64,000 bases of DNA, from assembly GCF_014839805.1 (NCBI RefSeq), contig NC_051119.1:4767245-4831244 (forward strand), written 5' to 3'. This stretch comes from Manduca sexta. Lineage: Eukaryota > Arthropoda > Insecta > Lepidoptera > Sphingidae. Under the pieces are notes generated by a model. It searched no databases. It saw only the letters and a program-made list of their open reading frames with translations, and was not told the DNA's origin. The translations under genes were made by a program, and so were the position numbers. Below, piece after piece: positions 21,291 through 32,158 of the stretch (position 1 is its first letter; every line of letters begins with the position of its first letter).

Positions 21291-22221
21291 GAATTGTATT
21301 TTGTTAAATAAATGCATTTTTTTTTAAGATATTGAAATGTTTTTTCATGTAACGCAGAAACTATTAGATGGTTTTGATTTTAATTTGATATTTAGATAAA
21401 TAATTTGAATTAAAATATAAGTTATTTTTGTATCGAAGAAATAGGTCTATAACCAAAAAATATGTAAGCAGTTAAAATGTAAAACAAGGTTTTGAATTTT
21501 GTCGCGGTTTTATATTAATTTTATTTCTTACGTTTCGAAGCATTTATAGCCTTTATAGCCTCACGGTGGTCGGGAATGGAGCGAAAACTGAATATTTTGA
21601 TAACTTATTTTGATATTCATATGTGTTAATATAAGAAATCATTATACAAGTGTATTTAAAAAAATGTAATAAGACCTAAATCTAGAGTCTATATTCAAAA
21701 ATAAGAAAATACTATACACGCTCCACTTTCTTTCCATTTTGCATAACCTACAAACGCATTTAAATAAACGTACGTAGAAAATGTATGAGATACAAATATT
21801 CATAAAACTGTGGCACCGCCTCGCCCCAGTCTCCTCGGTTCAGTTCAAAACACAATTTATGTCCATACTTTGGAAATATGGAAAAGTGTGGTCCTCAGTC
21901 ACACCGTGGTGTTGGGAATTATATTTTTATACATCTTATTAAAAAGTATTTTAAACGATTTTTTTTAAATAATGCCTTTGCTTGTAATTTTAACAAAAGT
22001 GCTAAATCCTGACACTGAAAAAAGTGTATTATGGTCTCATCATCTCTTAAAATAAATACAATGATGATTACGGGTACGGCGATGATTTGACGAATGTAAT
22101 GATGACCTTAGGCTCGCAAATAAGTAGTCCCAAAAAAATAGTGACAACAAATTACTTTAATTTTTGTTAAGGCAGTGCTAGTGCAATATTTGTGTCAAAG
22201 ACGCATAATCTTACTATAATT
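21291..22221. other. Unassigned AT-rich stretch with a K fragment
   Basis: A minus-oriented K repeat piece lies at about 21500-21590 (gtcgcggttttatattaatt, ttacgtttcgaagc). 21300-21470 resembles a worn retroposon tail, but not clearly enough to call. Confidence 0.4.
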
Positions 22222-22430
22222 ATATACTACTTTGCTCGTGGCTTTATCCGCGTAATAGATTTTTTCCGTGATAAATATCCCACTGTATATTTTCACGAGA
22301 TAATAAGTAGCCTATATCTTTTCCAAGGTCTTAAAATATGTCTACTAAATTTCATTAAAATCCATTCAGTAATTTTTGAGCTTATCGCGCTCAGACAGAT
22401 ACGGCGGGGGATTTCGTTTGACAAAATATA
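22222..22430 (+). repeat. RTE-like retroposon tail
   Basis: 'gctcgtggctttatccgcg', 'agtagcctatatcttttcc' and 'atttcattaaaatccattca' follow the order seen in the tail at 42.5 kb. The plus-strand 85-codon frame over it is incidental. Confidence 0.6.
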
Positions 22431-22694
22431 CGGATCTTTGAATGTTTGATAAAAGCAAATGCAGAAACACCTGAATAAATTTTGATGAAATATGATATAT
22501 AGGCTTATATCTTAAATAAAACAGGTTAGGAAAGGTTATTGGGCTACCAAAAATTTACCCATAAAGTGAGCTGACTTTAAAAACAGGCAGTAGTAAGGGT
22601 GAAAAATTTAAAGGGTGATCGAAGGCAAAAAGCAAATGCCTTTGTTTACATATCGCCACCAATTTAACAGAACCAAAGACTAAGAGATTCGATG

Positions 22695-22765
22695 TGGAGA
22701 TCCTTGGGGGAGTTAGAGCCTATGTTCATCAGTGGACTTCCTGTGGCTGAGATGATGATGATGAA
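22695..22765 (+). pseudogene. LINE C-terminal remnant, frameshifted
   Basis: Begins TGG AGA TCC TTG GGG GAG (WRSLGE) as at 17729, but a 5-base insertion (gttaga) shifts the frame before the TYVQQW equivalent. It ends in a (gatgat)n run. Confidence 0.6.
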
Positions 22766-23028
22766 AGACTAAGAGAAGCTTAAATAAATCCAAAAAGGAA
22801 GCCGGTAGGAATCGGGTTCGGACACTTCGCCATTACGCTACGGTGTAACAATTGGCCGTCCGACAAACTTGGCGCGACCACCCGTCCCGTTAACGTATCG
22901 AATTGTAAACATTCGCCAATATGTCTACGGATGACATTTTTAACATTTACCATTTGTAAAGGATTTTATTTTGTGTTAGTAATATAAAGATTTTTGTTCG
23001 GCCTATATTACATACTCGCTTTTGCCCG

Positions 23029-23347
23029 CGGCGATAGCCTATATGGGTGTGGAATGGACTGCCAAGACGAATGTCCGTAGGTTCAAATCCCAAGCGAACA
23101 CAACTCTGACTTTTCTAAAATCATGTGTGTATTCTTTGTGAATCTATCGTTCGCTTTAACGGTGAAGGAAAACATCGTGAGGAAACCTGCATACCTGAGA
23201 AATTCTCTGTAGGAATTTTCGAGGGTGTGTGAAGTCTACCAATGCGCACTGGGCCAGCGTGGTGGACTAAGGCCTAATCCCTCTCAGTAGTAGAGGAGGC
23301 CCGTGCCCAACAGTGGAACAGTATATAATACGGGGCTGATATTATAT
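23029..23347 (+). repeat. SINE-A, full-length
   Basis: Box A is slightly altered (tagcctatatggg) and box B intact (ggttcaaatcc). The 5' junction abuts 'gcttttgcccgcggc', the hallmark of the RTE-like tails, suggesting insertion next to or into such a tail. Confidence 0.8.
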
Positions 23348-23847
23348 ACGTAAATATATAGTGTAAATAATTTTACATTTTTACGGCCGTCTCATTAATG
23401 TCCTATAATGGAATGTAATGATCATACTAATGAGCTTCAAAAACTAAGTATTTTAGGAAATCGCAAATTTTCTTACTGACTTCAAAAATCTGTAAATGCA
23501 TAGAAATAATACTATTTTACAGATTTTGTCACAGTTTTTTATATTATAATTTTCTCCAAACATTTCTTTTGAGGACTCGTTCGAAAAGTCAGTTTTTTTT
23601 TGTATGGACTGCAAAATACAAAATTGACCCTTAAGCACGTAACCTTATACGACTCTACTGCCCTCTACGTTTAGAACAAAACACTAACAATGCATCACGA
23701 AATATAAAGCTTATAAAAATTAAAGCATTCCGCTCACAATGCTCTTAGTCTTTCTACACGTTTCTCCACTTACAATTTGCATTCGTGGAAAAGCCGTCTA
23801 GAGTTCATAAATTCTATTATATTTTATGACAGTATATGTAGGTTTAG
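23348..23847. other. Unassigned AT-rich stretch
   Basis: No assignable feature. Confidence 0.4.
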
Positions 23848-24143
23848 TTTAGGTCGGACTGCCAAGACGAATGTCCGCAGGTTCAAAACCCGAGGGCACA
23901 CACGTCTGAATTATCTAAAAATTATGTGTATTCTTTGTGAATTATCGTTCGCTTTAACTGCGAAGGAAAACATCATGAGGTAACACCTGCATACCTGAGT
24001 AGTTCTCTATAGGAGTTTTGTGAGTATGTGAAGTCTATCAATCTGCACTAGGCCAGCATGGTGGACTAAGGCTTAATCCCTCTCAGTAGTAGAGGGGGCT
24101 CAACCCAGCAGTGGGACAGTATGTAATACAGGGCTGATATATT
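23848..24143 (+). repeat. SINE-A, box A lost
   Basis: Starts within the tRNA region at 'ggtcggactgccaagacg', keeps a box B variant (ggttcaaaaccc), and ends 'cagggctgatat' plus a long T-run. Confidence 0.75.
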
Positions 24144-24149
24144 TTTTTT

Positions 24150-24365
24150 TTTTATTTAACCAAAGGCATAACACAGAACACAATCATTATAAAGAATACT
24201 TAAGCACTAAATTACATTAAGACTAGATTGTATTCCTTAAAGCTATGCCCTAATATTTTAATATGGAGGTTTATTTATGTGGCACTTCATACAGTAATGT
24301 CCAGGCAGACTTACTGCCGAAGGTATTCTCTACCAGTCAACCTTAAGATATTGTAGATAAATTCA
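24150..24365 (-). repeat. LINE 3'-UTR-like fragment
   Basis: On the minus strand it carries 'ggttgactggtagagaatac' followed by a 'cattactgtatgaag' segment and ends in aaataaa plus A-run, a layout I associate with jockey/CR1-like LINE 3' ends of Lepidoptera. A related piece is nested at 41169-41280. It directly abuts the T-run of the SINE-A copy. Confidence 0.45.
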
Positions 24366-25257
24366 TTGTAGGTGCATGTCAGGACTGCAGGCTAATGCGT
24401 AGAAAATCCAATTTAATTTTACATGACTCGAAGAACCCAAGACTTCAGCACAGCAGTCGTACTGGAATACAGGCGATAATATGACAGTATATAAACTTAT
24501 AATAATATAGTACTTGCTCGGTATTTATTAACAAATTCTAGTGGATACTAATTATATTTTTATTGTTTCAGGTCGAATAATGAAAATATGGGCAATGGTA
24601 AGTAATAAGTTTCTCAGTACCGCAAATTAATAAAATATATACTTAAGTATCATACGGATAAAATATTTCCGTTGTCTCGAAGTAAAAATTGTAATGTGAT
24701 TTTTGGCATGATCTTAGAGACGAGTATGTGGTTTCATTTATAAAAATATCAAAATGACTACATATATTTGGTACGAGATTCAAATACTGGAAACTCCTCA
24801 AACAGATTTCTCGATCAACTTTAAATAATGCATATCATTGCCGCCATATCATCTTGTATAGCTTCAAGTATTTGTATAAGCGCATTGAGTTATATATCAG
24901 AGGAAACGAGACAAAACAACGTTTAGCTATTACGGAGGTATACTACATCTATTAAGACGGCAGATGGCTTATAATGCCCAGTAATTACACCGGCTATAAG
25001 GTTCAAATTCGAACGCGAAATTGTTTCCACGAGATTGCTGCAGGATATAACTATAATTACAAATATGGCGCACCTGTATTGTATACTGGCTCATTGATGG
25101 GCATGGGCTGTACTACTTAGATGCTTTATCCATCATCATCACGCTGACCTAGTGTAGGTAAGCAGATATTTATCTTCGAAATCCTTAAATTTTCCTCAAA
25201 AACCGATGTTTGTGAGTAAATCTACATGCTTAAAATTTATGGTAAGAATTTTTCAAC
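24366..25257. other. Mostly unassigned; small repeat scraps and one exon candidate
   Basis: 24680-24785 carries the 'gacgagtatgtggtttcatt' end of the mariner-like MITE. 24960-25060 is a diverged R320 relative (cccagtaattacaccggc). The exon candidate at 24572-24597 is listed separately. Confidence 0.45.
24572..24597 (+). CDS. Possible 26-nt microexon
   Basis: A good acceptor (atttttattgtttcag) and a strong donor (ATG|GTAAGTAAT) bound 26 bases. Two frames are open: SNNENMGN with one carried base, in phase with E1 read as AESAKRDTRR, and RIMKIWAM with two. At this size the evidence is essentially the two splice sites. Confidence 0.2.
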
Positions 25258-25675
25258 TAGTTTTAATTGGAAATAGAACCGACTATCTGAAGATTCAAAA
25301 CCCAAGGGCACGCACTTCAGCCTTTTTTAAAGTTATGCCAGTATAGGTACTTTTTGAATTATCACTTACTCTATTTATTTATTTATTTCATTAAATATAA
25401 CCTTACAGGAGCTACACCCAATGCGATTATATTTACATTGTCATTTAATTTAGATACAGATAGTTATATATAGGTATGTCATATATTTAACGGTAAAGGA
25501 AAACATCGTGAGGAAACCTGCATACCTGAGATGGTTTTTATAAGAATTTTGAAGGTATGTGAAGTCTGCCAATCCGCTGTAGGTCAGCATGATGGACTAA
25601 GGCCTAATCCCTCATTAGTGCATCCCGTTTCCCGAGGTGGAACAGTATATAACACAGGGCTGATTTTATTAGGAT
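25258..25675 (+). repeat. SINE-A, diverged, with an internal insertion
   Basis: The head (aaccgactatctgaag, gattcaaaaccc) and the tail (ggaaaacatcgtgaggaaac, ggactaaggcctaatccctc) are separated by about 110 extra bases beginning with a (ttta)n run at 25370 and ending near 25485. The insert itself resembles a LINE 3' end. Confidence 0.65.
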
Positions 25676-26670
25676 TTTCACGATTATTTTTAAAATAAAA
25701 CAGCATTTTTAACGAAGCGCATCCATGATTCTACTGGTATTGAATTGATAGGCCGTGTATAATTACTATATATTAAAATTAATCATTTTGTAAACGAATT
25801 TTATGTCCATGTCTCTCAATTAACAACTTTATTGCAATAATATAATTAATTACGATGCGACTTATCAATATATCGATAAAAGACTAAACGAAATTTAATA
25901 CGATATTTTGACCATACGACACATCGTATTTGTACAAAAATATCGTATGAACGTAGCATATAATTATATATATAATAATATATATTATAAACGTATAATA
26001 ATAATATTTATAACAATGTTTTATTTCTATATTTTTGAGATTGACATTACATAATAACAAAAATTTATAAATATACATTTAGACTGGTAGTACCGCAAAA
26101 TAATATCATTAATATGTAAGTATCGTATGGAATTGGTATTTCAGTTGTCTCAAAGTAAAAGTCGTATACCCGTGCATTCGCATACGATTTAGTTACGATA
26201 CGATTCCAACACAAAAGAATACGATAATATAATAACCAAGCTAAGGGGTTTTTAATAGGATCGTCTAATGCATTACAAATCAAGTTATTTCGACAGCATA
26301 TGAAGCTCAACGGCCGATTTTGGTGATAGTGATGAGTGCACAACCCCCTGAAAATTAAAATCATAACTCCTTCTCCTAAGTTGGTTAGGAATAAATTAAT
26401 CGACCCAATGTAGACACAATGATCTGTTGTAAACAGGATATTCTAGGAAATTGGTATGCGTAAAATGTAAATTGTCAATTTATTGTGTCTAGGAACAATA
26501 TCCAATTAATTTGCTTTGAGATAGTAAGCCGTATTTAGCCGCGTAGAATATTTAGTATAACTTTACTATCTACATTAAGAACTATCAGCTAGGAGTCTAA
26601 AATTTGTGTCTTGTATGGCGATAGACTCACCCGCTGCTATTTTTCGGAACGAAAATAAAATGATAGATAT
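25676..26670. other. Unassigned, extremely AT-rich centre
   Basis: 25950-26010 is nearly pure A and T (atatatataataatatat). No exon, RNA gene or known repeat found. Confidence 0.4.
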
Positions 26671-26998
26671 AAGCGGCGATAGCCTAGTTGGGTGTGGAAC
26701 GGACAGCCAAGACGAATGTCCTCAGGTTCAAATCCCAAGGGCACACACCTCTGACTTTTCTAAAAAATCATGTGTCTATTCTTTGTGAATTTATCGTTCG
26801 CTTTAACAGTGAAGGAAAACGTGAGGAAACCTGCACATCTGAGAAGTTCTCTTTAGGAATTTCGAAGGTGTGTGAAGTCTACCAATCCGCACTAGGCCAG
26901 CGTGGTGGACTAAGGCCTAATCCCTCTCAGCAGTAGAGGAGGCCTGTGCTCAGCAGTGGGCAAGTATCTAATACGGGGCTGATATTATTATTGTTATT
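26671..26998 (+). repeat. SINE-A, full-length
   Basis: Intact box A (tagcctagttgg) and box B (ggttcaaatcc), with a small deletion in 'ggaaaacgtgaggaaacc' where the consensus has 'aacatcgtgagg'. It ends in an att-rich tail. Confidence 0.85.
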
Positions 26999-27177
26999 AT
27001 AATAAAATGAGTGCACTAATTGCATCTCTGTCCATCCTTTCAGGGATAAAGTGATCTATATTTGTTTGTGCAAATTTTATCCTAAAAATGTACGACAGGA
27101 CTTTTATCAAAAGTATGTCATGCGGACTAAGCCCCGAGCAACATTTAGCCATAGATAAAATCTTATAAATAAGTTTT

Positions 27178-27442
27178 TTAGACGGGCACGGTAGTGACTC
27201 CACTGCACCTGATGGTAAGTGGAGTGGGGTCCAATAGAATGTCGACTGACGAGAGATGATTACCCCGCAGCAGTTCACACAATTATGCCGGTCTGTTGGA
27301 ACCGAATATACGCATGCTGATCACGGAACGCGACACACTTACGTGGGCCACTATGGCGGGTTTTAACACCTTACAAATACAATTACCTTGTGTACGGTGT
27401 TCGCTATTCGGGCCGATATCAAATATATCCTACCACCAGCTA
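27178..27442 (-). repeat. R250, near full-length
   Basis: Runs from 'gacgggcacggtagtgactc' to 'caaatatatcctaccaccag' with no insertion at the gccgg(t)ctgttgg site. It is a clean empty-site comparison for the MITE at 4014. Confidence 0.75.
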
Positions 27443-27689
27443 TATATGACATAATACTATAAGTAATATTACAGATATACATGAATATTAAACGCCCATC
27501 CAATCATAACTTATATAGACTTTGAAAGACAAATTAACTCAACTGGTATGAAATAATCTGTCAACATTTACATGAAGTCATATTAAGAACAGTTCAAGTG
27601 AAAGCGATGTGCGATAAATCAAGGTCCCACTACAATTTTGTGAGATAAGTGTTAGTTGCTGCCCAGTTGAGAACCTCCTCGCCATATAC

Positions 27690-28002
27690 AATAATAATAT
27701 CAGCCCAGAATTACATACTGACCCAATGCTGGGCAAATCCTTCTCTGCTACTCAGAGGGTTAAGGCTTTAGTCTACCACACTAGCCTAGGTCGGATTAGT
27801 TATCTTCATACACCCTCAAAATTCCTATAGAGAACTTCTCAGACAAGGTATACTCATGATGTTTTCCTTCATCAGTACACCAAACATTAATTCACAAAGA
27901 ATAATAACTTAAGGAAGTCAAAGGTGCGTGACCTTGAGTTTTGAATCTGCGGACATTGGTCTCGGCGAGTCTGTTCCACTCCTAACTACGTAATCGGCCC
28001 TT
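27690..28002 (-). repeat. SINE-A, diverged full-length
   Basis: The tail 'ataataatatcagcccag' is on the left and the tRNA-like head on the right. Box B (complement of gagttttgaatct) and box A (complement of ctaactacgta) are both damaged. Confidence 0.7.
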
Positions 28003-28394
28003 TATATCCGCCAGCCAAATTGTGTGGAAACCCACACAAATTATTAACTATACTGGATACCAGAGTGTTCTGTATTCACAGATCGTATCTAAGGCCAAAA
28101 AACCAAAACAAAGAGTATAATATTAATTTTTCCATACATAACAGCCATTTTTAATTGTCACTCACAACGTAGGCGAAATTCGCATACATTTGAACAGGAC
28201 CCTTATCAAACTCGAATACACTTGTGAAACTGTCGTGAAACTCTCAATATTTGTTTTTGATTAATCCGCGCTTCGTAAGATAACAAACTTTCAGATTTGT
28301 AGACCAATATTTGTAAAGCAGATCTGGTTGAGATTACTGTCTTTTGAAAGCCGGTGGTTACAGTACGGGATTGGTAGCAGAAACGCGAATTAAA
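28003..28394. other. Unassigned stretch
   Basis: No assignable feature. Confidence 0.35.
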
Positions 28395-28461
28395 TCATGA
28401 TTTGAATCTGCGGATATTCGTCACGGCAGTCCGTTCCACAAGCAACTAGGCTATCACCGCA
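28395..28461 (-). repeat. SINE-A head fragment
   Basis: Only the tRNA-like promoter end remains (complement of gatttgaatctgcgg and ctaggctatcaccgc). Confidence 0.65.
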
Positions 28462-28819
28462 TTTTTATTCTTATCTTCCCAATATCCGCTTTATAGTACA
28501 ATCTTTGAAAAAAACAGATATTCCCAGACAATTTTACTTCATCAACGATAGCCGTTGGACACATCTGCTTCATAACTGAAACTGCAGTTCCTTAATGCGC
28601 TTTTTGTTCTTCAAACTTTGCGTCTAATGGATTTTATTGTTCGATACGAACAATGTTCTGTTCAGAGATTTCGATTTGATATCTGTTTTCACTGAATATA
28701 TTTTTAGACGTAGTTTTTATTTTAAAACAATTTACAACCGTGGATTTGTGTTGTGTGAGCTTACTATTACAAGGTTTTATGTTATGTTTGGTATAAAAAT
28801 TGAATTATATCTACATATT
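28462..28819. other. Unassigned stretch
   Basis: A short J-repeat end (cccaatatccgctttata) sits near 28477. The 74-codon frame at 28637-28861 has no recognisable domain. Confidence 0.4.
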
Positions 28820-28950
28820 ATAAAACAAAGTCTCCTTTTCTGTTTGTGTGTATGTTATTGATTTTCTCAAAATCTCCTTAACATATTTTCATGATAGGAG
28901 ATAGCTTAAGACCCTGTGACGTATACAGGCTAGGCACTACCCGCTTAGGA
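28820..28950 (-). repeat. RTE-like tail fragment
   Basis: 'aaagtctccttttctgtttg' and 'ataggagatagcttaagacc' resemble the minus-oriented tail at 31.56 kb. The GC-rich 'gcgagcaaaagc' end is missing. Confidence 0.5.
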
Positions 28951-28959
28951 GTAGGCCCG

Positions 28960-29320
28960 CGCCTTGTGCGGATGTGCAGACTTCACACACCCTCAAAATT
29001 CTTAGAAAACTTCTCAGGTATGCTGATTTCCTCACGATGTTTTCCTTCGCCGTCAAACTAAGCGATCATTCACAAATATACACACATAAGTTTATTCATA
29101 AATGCCCTTCAGCTTTCAACTTGCGGTTATATTTTCACACACCCTCAAAATTCTTTAAGAATTTTTCAAGTATGCAGGTTACCTCACGATCTTTCCCTTC
29201 ACCGTCGAACCAAGCTATCATTTACAACACACATCATTTAAGATAATTTAGAGAAGCTCTTGAGCTTTCAACCTGCGGTTATATTTCGAAAGTCCGTTTC
29301 ACACCCAACTAAACTATCGC
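28960..29320 (-). repeat. SINE-A with an internal tandem duplication
   Basis: A 151-bp segment from 'ttcacacaccctcaaaattc' to 'tgcggttatattt' occurs twice in a row (starts 28982 and 29133), with clear divergence between the copies. The head end (ccaactaaactatcgctcc) is still recognisable at the right. Confidence 0.7.
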
Positions 29321-29604
29321 TCCACCTGTTTATAATAACAAAAATAAAACATGCAAATTTGAATCTAGAAACTAACTCCACATCATACAAAGAGAACACG
29401 AGTTGATTTCATATTTAAAAGTTAGCGCAGTGAAACACGGGCCAACTTCAACGTACAAACTTTGGGATAACATGAATGATGTTGGACATTTGTTGGCGAA
29501 TGTATTTTTTCTCTAGCTGCAACATGTCCAGTTTTGCACATGGCTTTGTTTTCCTGGAATTTTGTATATGACACAAATCTATGGCGTATAATGCAGTTCA
29601 TCAT

Positions 29605-29920
29605 CATCAACCCTGTCTTATGTACTGTCCCACTGCTGGAAACGGGCCTTTTCGACTACTGAGAGGGATCAGGCCTTAGTCCACCACGCTGGCCTAGTGC
29701 GGATTGGTAGACTTCACACACCCTCAAAATTCCTATGGAGAACTTCTCAGATATGCAGGTTTCCTCACGATGTTCTTCACCATTAAAGCATGCAATAATT
29801 CACAAAGAATACACACAATTTTTTTTTAGAAAATTCAGAGGTGCGTGCCCTTGGGTTTTGAAACTGCGGACATTTGTCTCGGCAGTCCGTCCCACACCCA
29901 ACTAGGCTATCGCCGCTACT
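29605..29920 (-). repeat. SINE-A, full-length
   Basis: From 'accctgtcttatgtactgtc' to 'ccaactaggctatcgccgc'. Box A is intact on the minus strand; box B reads ggtttcaaaaccc-like and is slightly altered. Confidence 0.8.
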
Positions 29921-29929
29921 ATCGAGTTA

Positions 29930-30122
29930 TAGGTAGGATATATTTTATATCTAGCCGGATAGTGACCACCATACACAAAGTGTTAAAACCCACCGTAGTG
30001 GTCCACGTAAATGTGTCGACTGCCGAGGGGTAATCACCTCTCATCAGTTGACATTCTATAGAACCTTTCTCCACTTATCATTAGGTGCAGTGGAATCACT
30101 TTGCCGTTCCAGTAAAAAAAAT
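29930..30122 (+). repeat. R250 with an internal deletion
   Basis: Opens 'gtaggatatattttatatc' and jumps from 'gtccacgtaaatg' directly to 'tgtcgactgccgagg', so the central 'cgggatcagcctgtatatat' segment is missing. Confidence 0.7.
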
Positions 30123-30444
30123 TCCGGCATAACCCTTCCACAGCTTGTGTATCACAGATTGATAATACGGGTCGTGGTGTGTCCAATTGACAAATTTCAT
30201 CCAAATTCGTTTAGTTGTTTCTGTGCTAAGAACATCTTTACTTGGCATTTATATTTAAGAATATCAAGGCCTTAGAATCCGACCCGTATACCCTTTAAAT
30301 TTCGATAGTCCGAAGTTTGGAATGCGGCAGTAACCAAACACTTTGATGAGGCCCAAATATTTGTCTCGAATTATTGGAGGTATTTCTTCCTTCATCAACA
30401 TCCATTATCCTGCGACTCCGCGCGTGTAAATAAGTATACGAAAA
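30123..30444. other. Unassigned stretch
   Basis: Contains 'atttcatccaaattcgttta', probably a small RTE-like scrap at 30195-30235. Nothing else. Confidence 0.4.
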
Positions 30445-30692
30445 ACACCCATCACGCATTTATCCCCCAAGGGGTATGCAAAGGCGCAACCAGAGCACCC
30501 ACTTTTCGCCAAGTGTGTTCCATCCCATGATGTGATAGGCGAGCCTATCGCCATATCGGGCACAAATTCCAGAACCCGGGCTAATATTGAGCAGAAATAC
30601 CCAAAGATCACTTCTTGACCTGAGATTTGAACCCAGGACCTCAGAGTGCTGCCGTACCACGCATGCAGTAGAACACGCCACCAAGGCAGTGA
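30445..30692 (-). repeat. SINE-B, full-length
   Basis: Runs from 'cccatcacgcatttatcccc' to 'acacgccaccaaggcagt'. The minus-strand box B is 'gggttcaaatctc' and the box A region 'ttggtggcgtgttct', both slightly worn. The two minus-strand frames of about 70 codons here are incidental. Confidence 0.75.
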
Positions 30693-30704
30693 AAGGCAGA
30701 AAGA

Positions 30705-30856
30705 AACGTTATACGGGATAAATATATTCCAGAATAAAAAGTCTATAGCACTCGGGAGCTTTTAAATTTTGGAACATTTTCAATATTGGCTTAGTAGTTC
30801 TTGAGATTAGGGCGTTTAAACAAACTCATCAGCTTTAAATATTAATATAGATTTTA
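30705..30856 (+). repeat. RTE-like tail
   Basis: 'agtctatagcactcgggagc', 'agtagttcttgagattaggg' and 'aaacaaactcatcagctt' match the end of the 42.5-kb element. Only one terminal unit is present here. Confidence 0.65.
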
Positions 30857-31555
30857 AATCAACTTTACTAATTTATTCGATAGGGTAGGCAGAGAGACTA
30901 CTAGTACATTTATAATTTGCAGAGCATAATATTTAATTTAACTAATCAATCTATAGCCAAAGTAGGCTACATTTTTGGACAACTTTCATGTGAATTGCGA
31001 ACGCAAATACAAAATAAAAAATGACTTCCTTAGCTGGGAAGCGAACTTAGAAACAAACATTTCATCTAACTACTGGACTAATAAAGCGACAACTTAACAT
31101 TATAATATAATCATTACCCAAGAAACAATTTCACTGAAAGCAATTAAAAAAGTCATTATAACTTAATTCAAAAACGTTATAAATTCAACCAACTTTAATC
31201 AAAAGTAATTCATGTAACAAGTAATCCGAAGGTTTTAAAGATCATAATCGCTTACACAGTAATAAATCTGCGTGAGATTAGTAGTCAAAGTTTGGATGGC
31301 TATAGAAGTTACGTTTTGGGTTTGCATTAGTCTTAATCCAAGTTGTTCTAATTGGGTGTTTTGTTATTGCAGTGTTAATAAGTGGATTTACGATTTTAAA
31401 CGTTAAACTTAGTTCTCAGTCCTCAAATTTTGTATCTGGATTTATATTTTGATAAGGCGTTGTGTGTTTAGCTGTTGATTTCGATTAGCTGTAGCAAGTT
31501 TCGATTAATCAACCGATCATTAACAATTTTTCCCTTCTAATTCTATTTTTGATAT
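30857..31555. other. Unassigned stretch
   Basis: A strong acceptor-like tract (tgttttgttattgcag, AG at 31371-31372) precedes an AT-rich 25-codon frame. The composition is not protein-like, so no exon is called. Confidence 0.35.
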
Positions 31556-31714
31556 CTACATAAATAACAAAGTCCCTTTTTCTGTCTGTCTGTATCAGTG
31601 TATGTATTAAAATTTGGTACGGAGGTAGTTTAATACTCTGTGAAGGTTATAGGCTACTTTTTATGCGGGAAAACTCATTGACGCGGGCGAGGCCGCGAGC
31701 AAAAGCTAGTATAA
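31556..31714 (-). repeat. RTE-like tail
   Basis: Ends with 'gggcgaggccgcgagcaaaa' and 'gctagt', the complement of the usual tail start. The left part has 'aaagtccctttttctgtctg'. Confidence 0.65.
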
Positions 31715-32158
31715 AATATAGTCAGAGAAAACTTAAATTTATTGCCCGTATTATGCAAAATTACTTTCTATCATGAATAAAAATGCTATTATCATAAATA
31801 GATAGCAACTTCATACGTGGATTTACCATATGCGCACATTCACAGCGCTCTATAAAATAAAAGTTTGACAAAAGCCTTTCATTTCCAAACACCGTACGGA
31901 ATGCGTAGGTGGGCATTTCGAGAATTCGACCCGGCGCGGTCCTTTGATCTGACGCGGGATTACGCTTCTGTATTCTGATAAAGGTGTTTCGCTAGTTACG
32001 CTGTGTCGAAGTTTTCCGAACAAATTTACTTACAAGGAAATTATATATTTCCTTTGTATGAGGTATTTGAATATCAGAAAGAAGTTTCTGGATAGGATGA
32101 AAAGGTCAAAAGATGAGGTAACAAAGAGAACTCTTATAATGAGACTATGTAATGAGAG
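31715..32158. other. Unassigned flank of the satellite
   Basis: A GC-richer patch at 31890-32010 (cgacccggcgcggtcctttg) is followed by AT-rich sequence up to the array. No family recognised. Confidence 0.35.
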
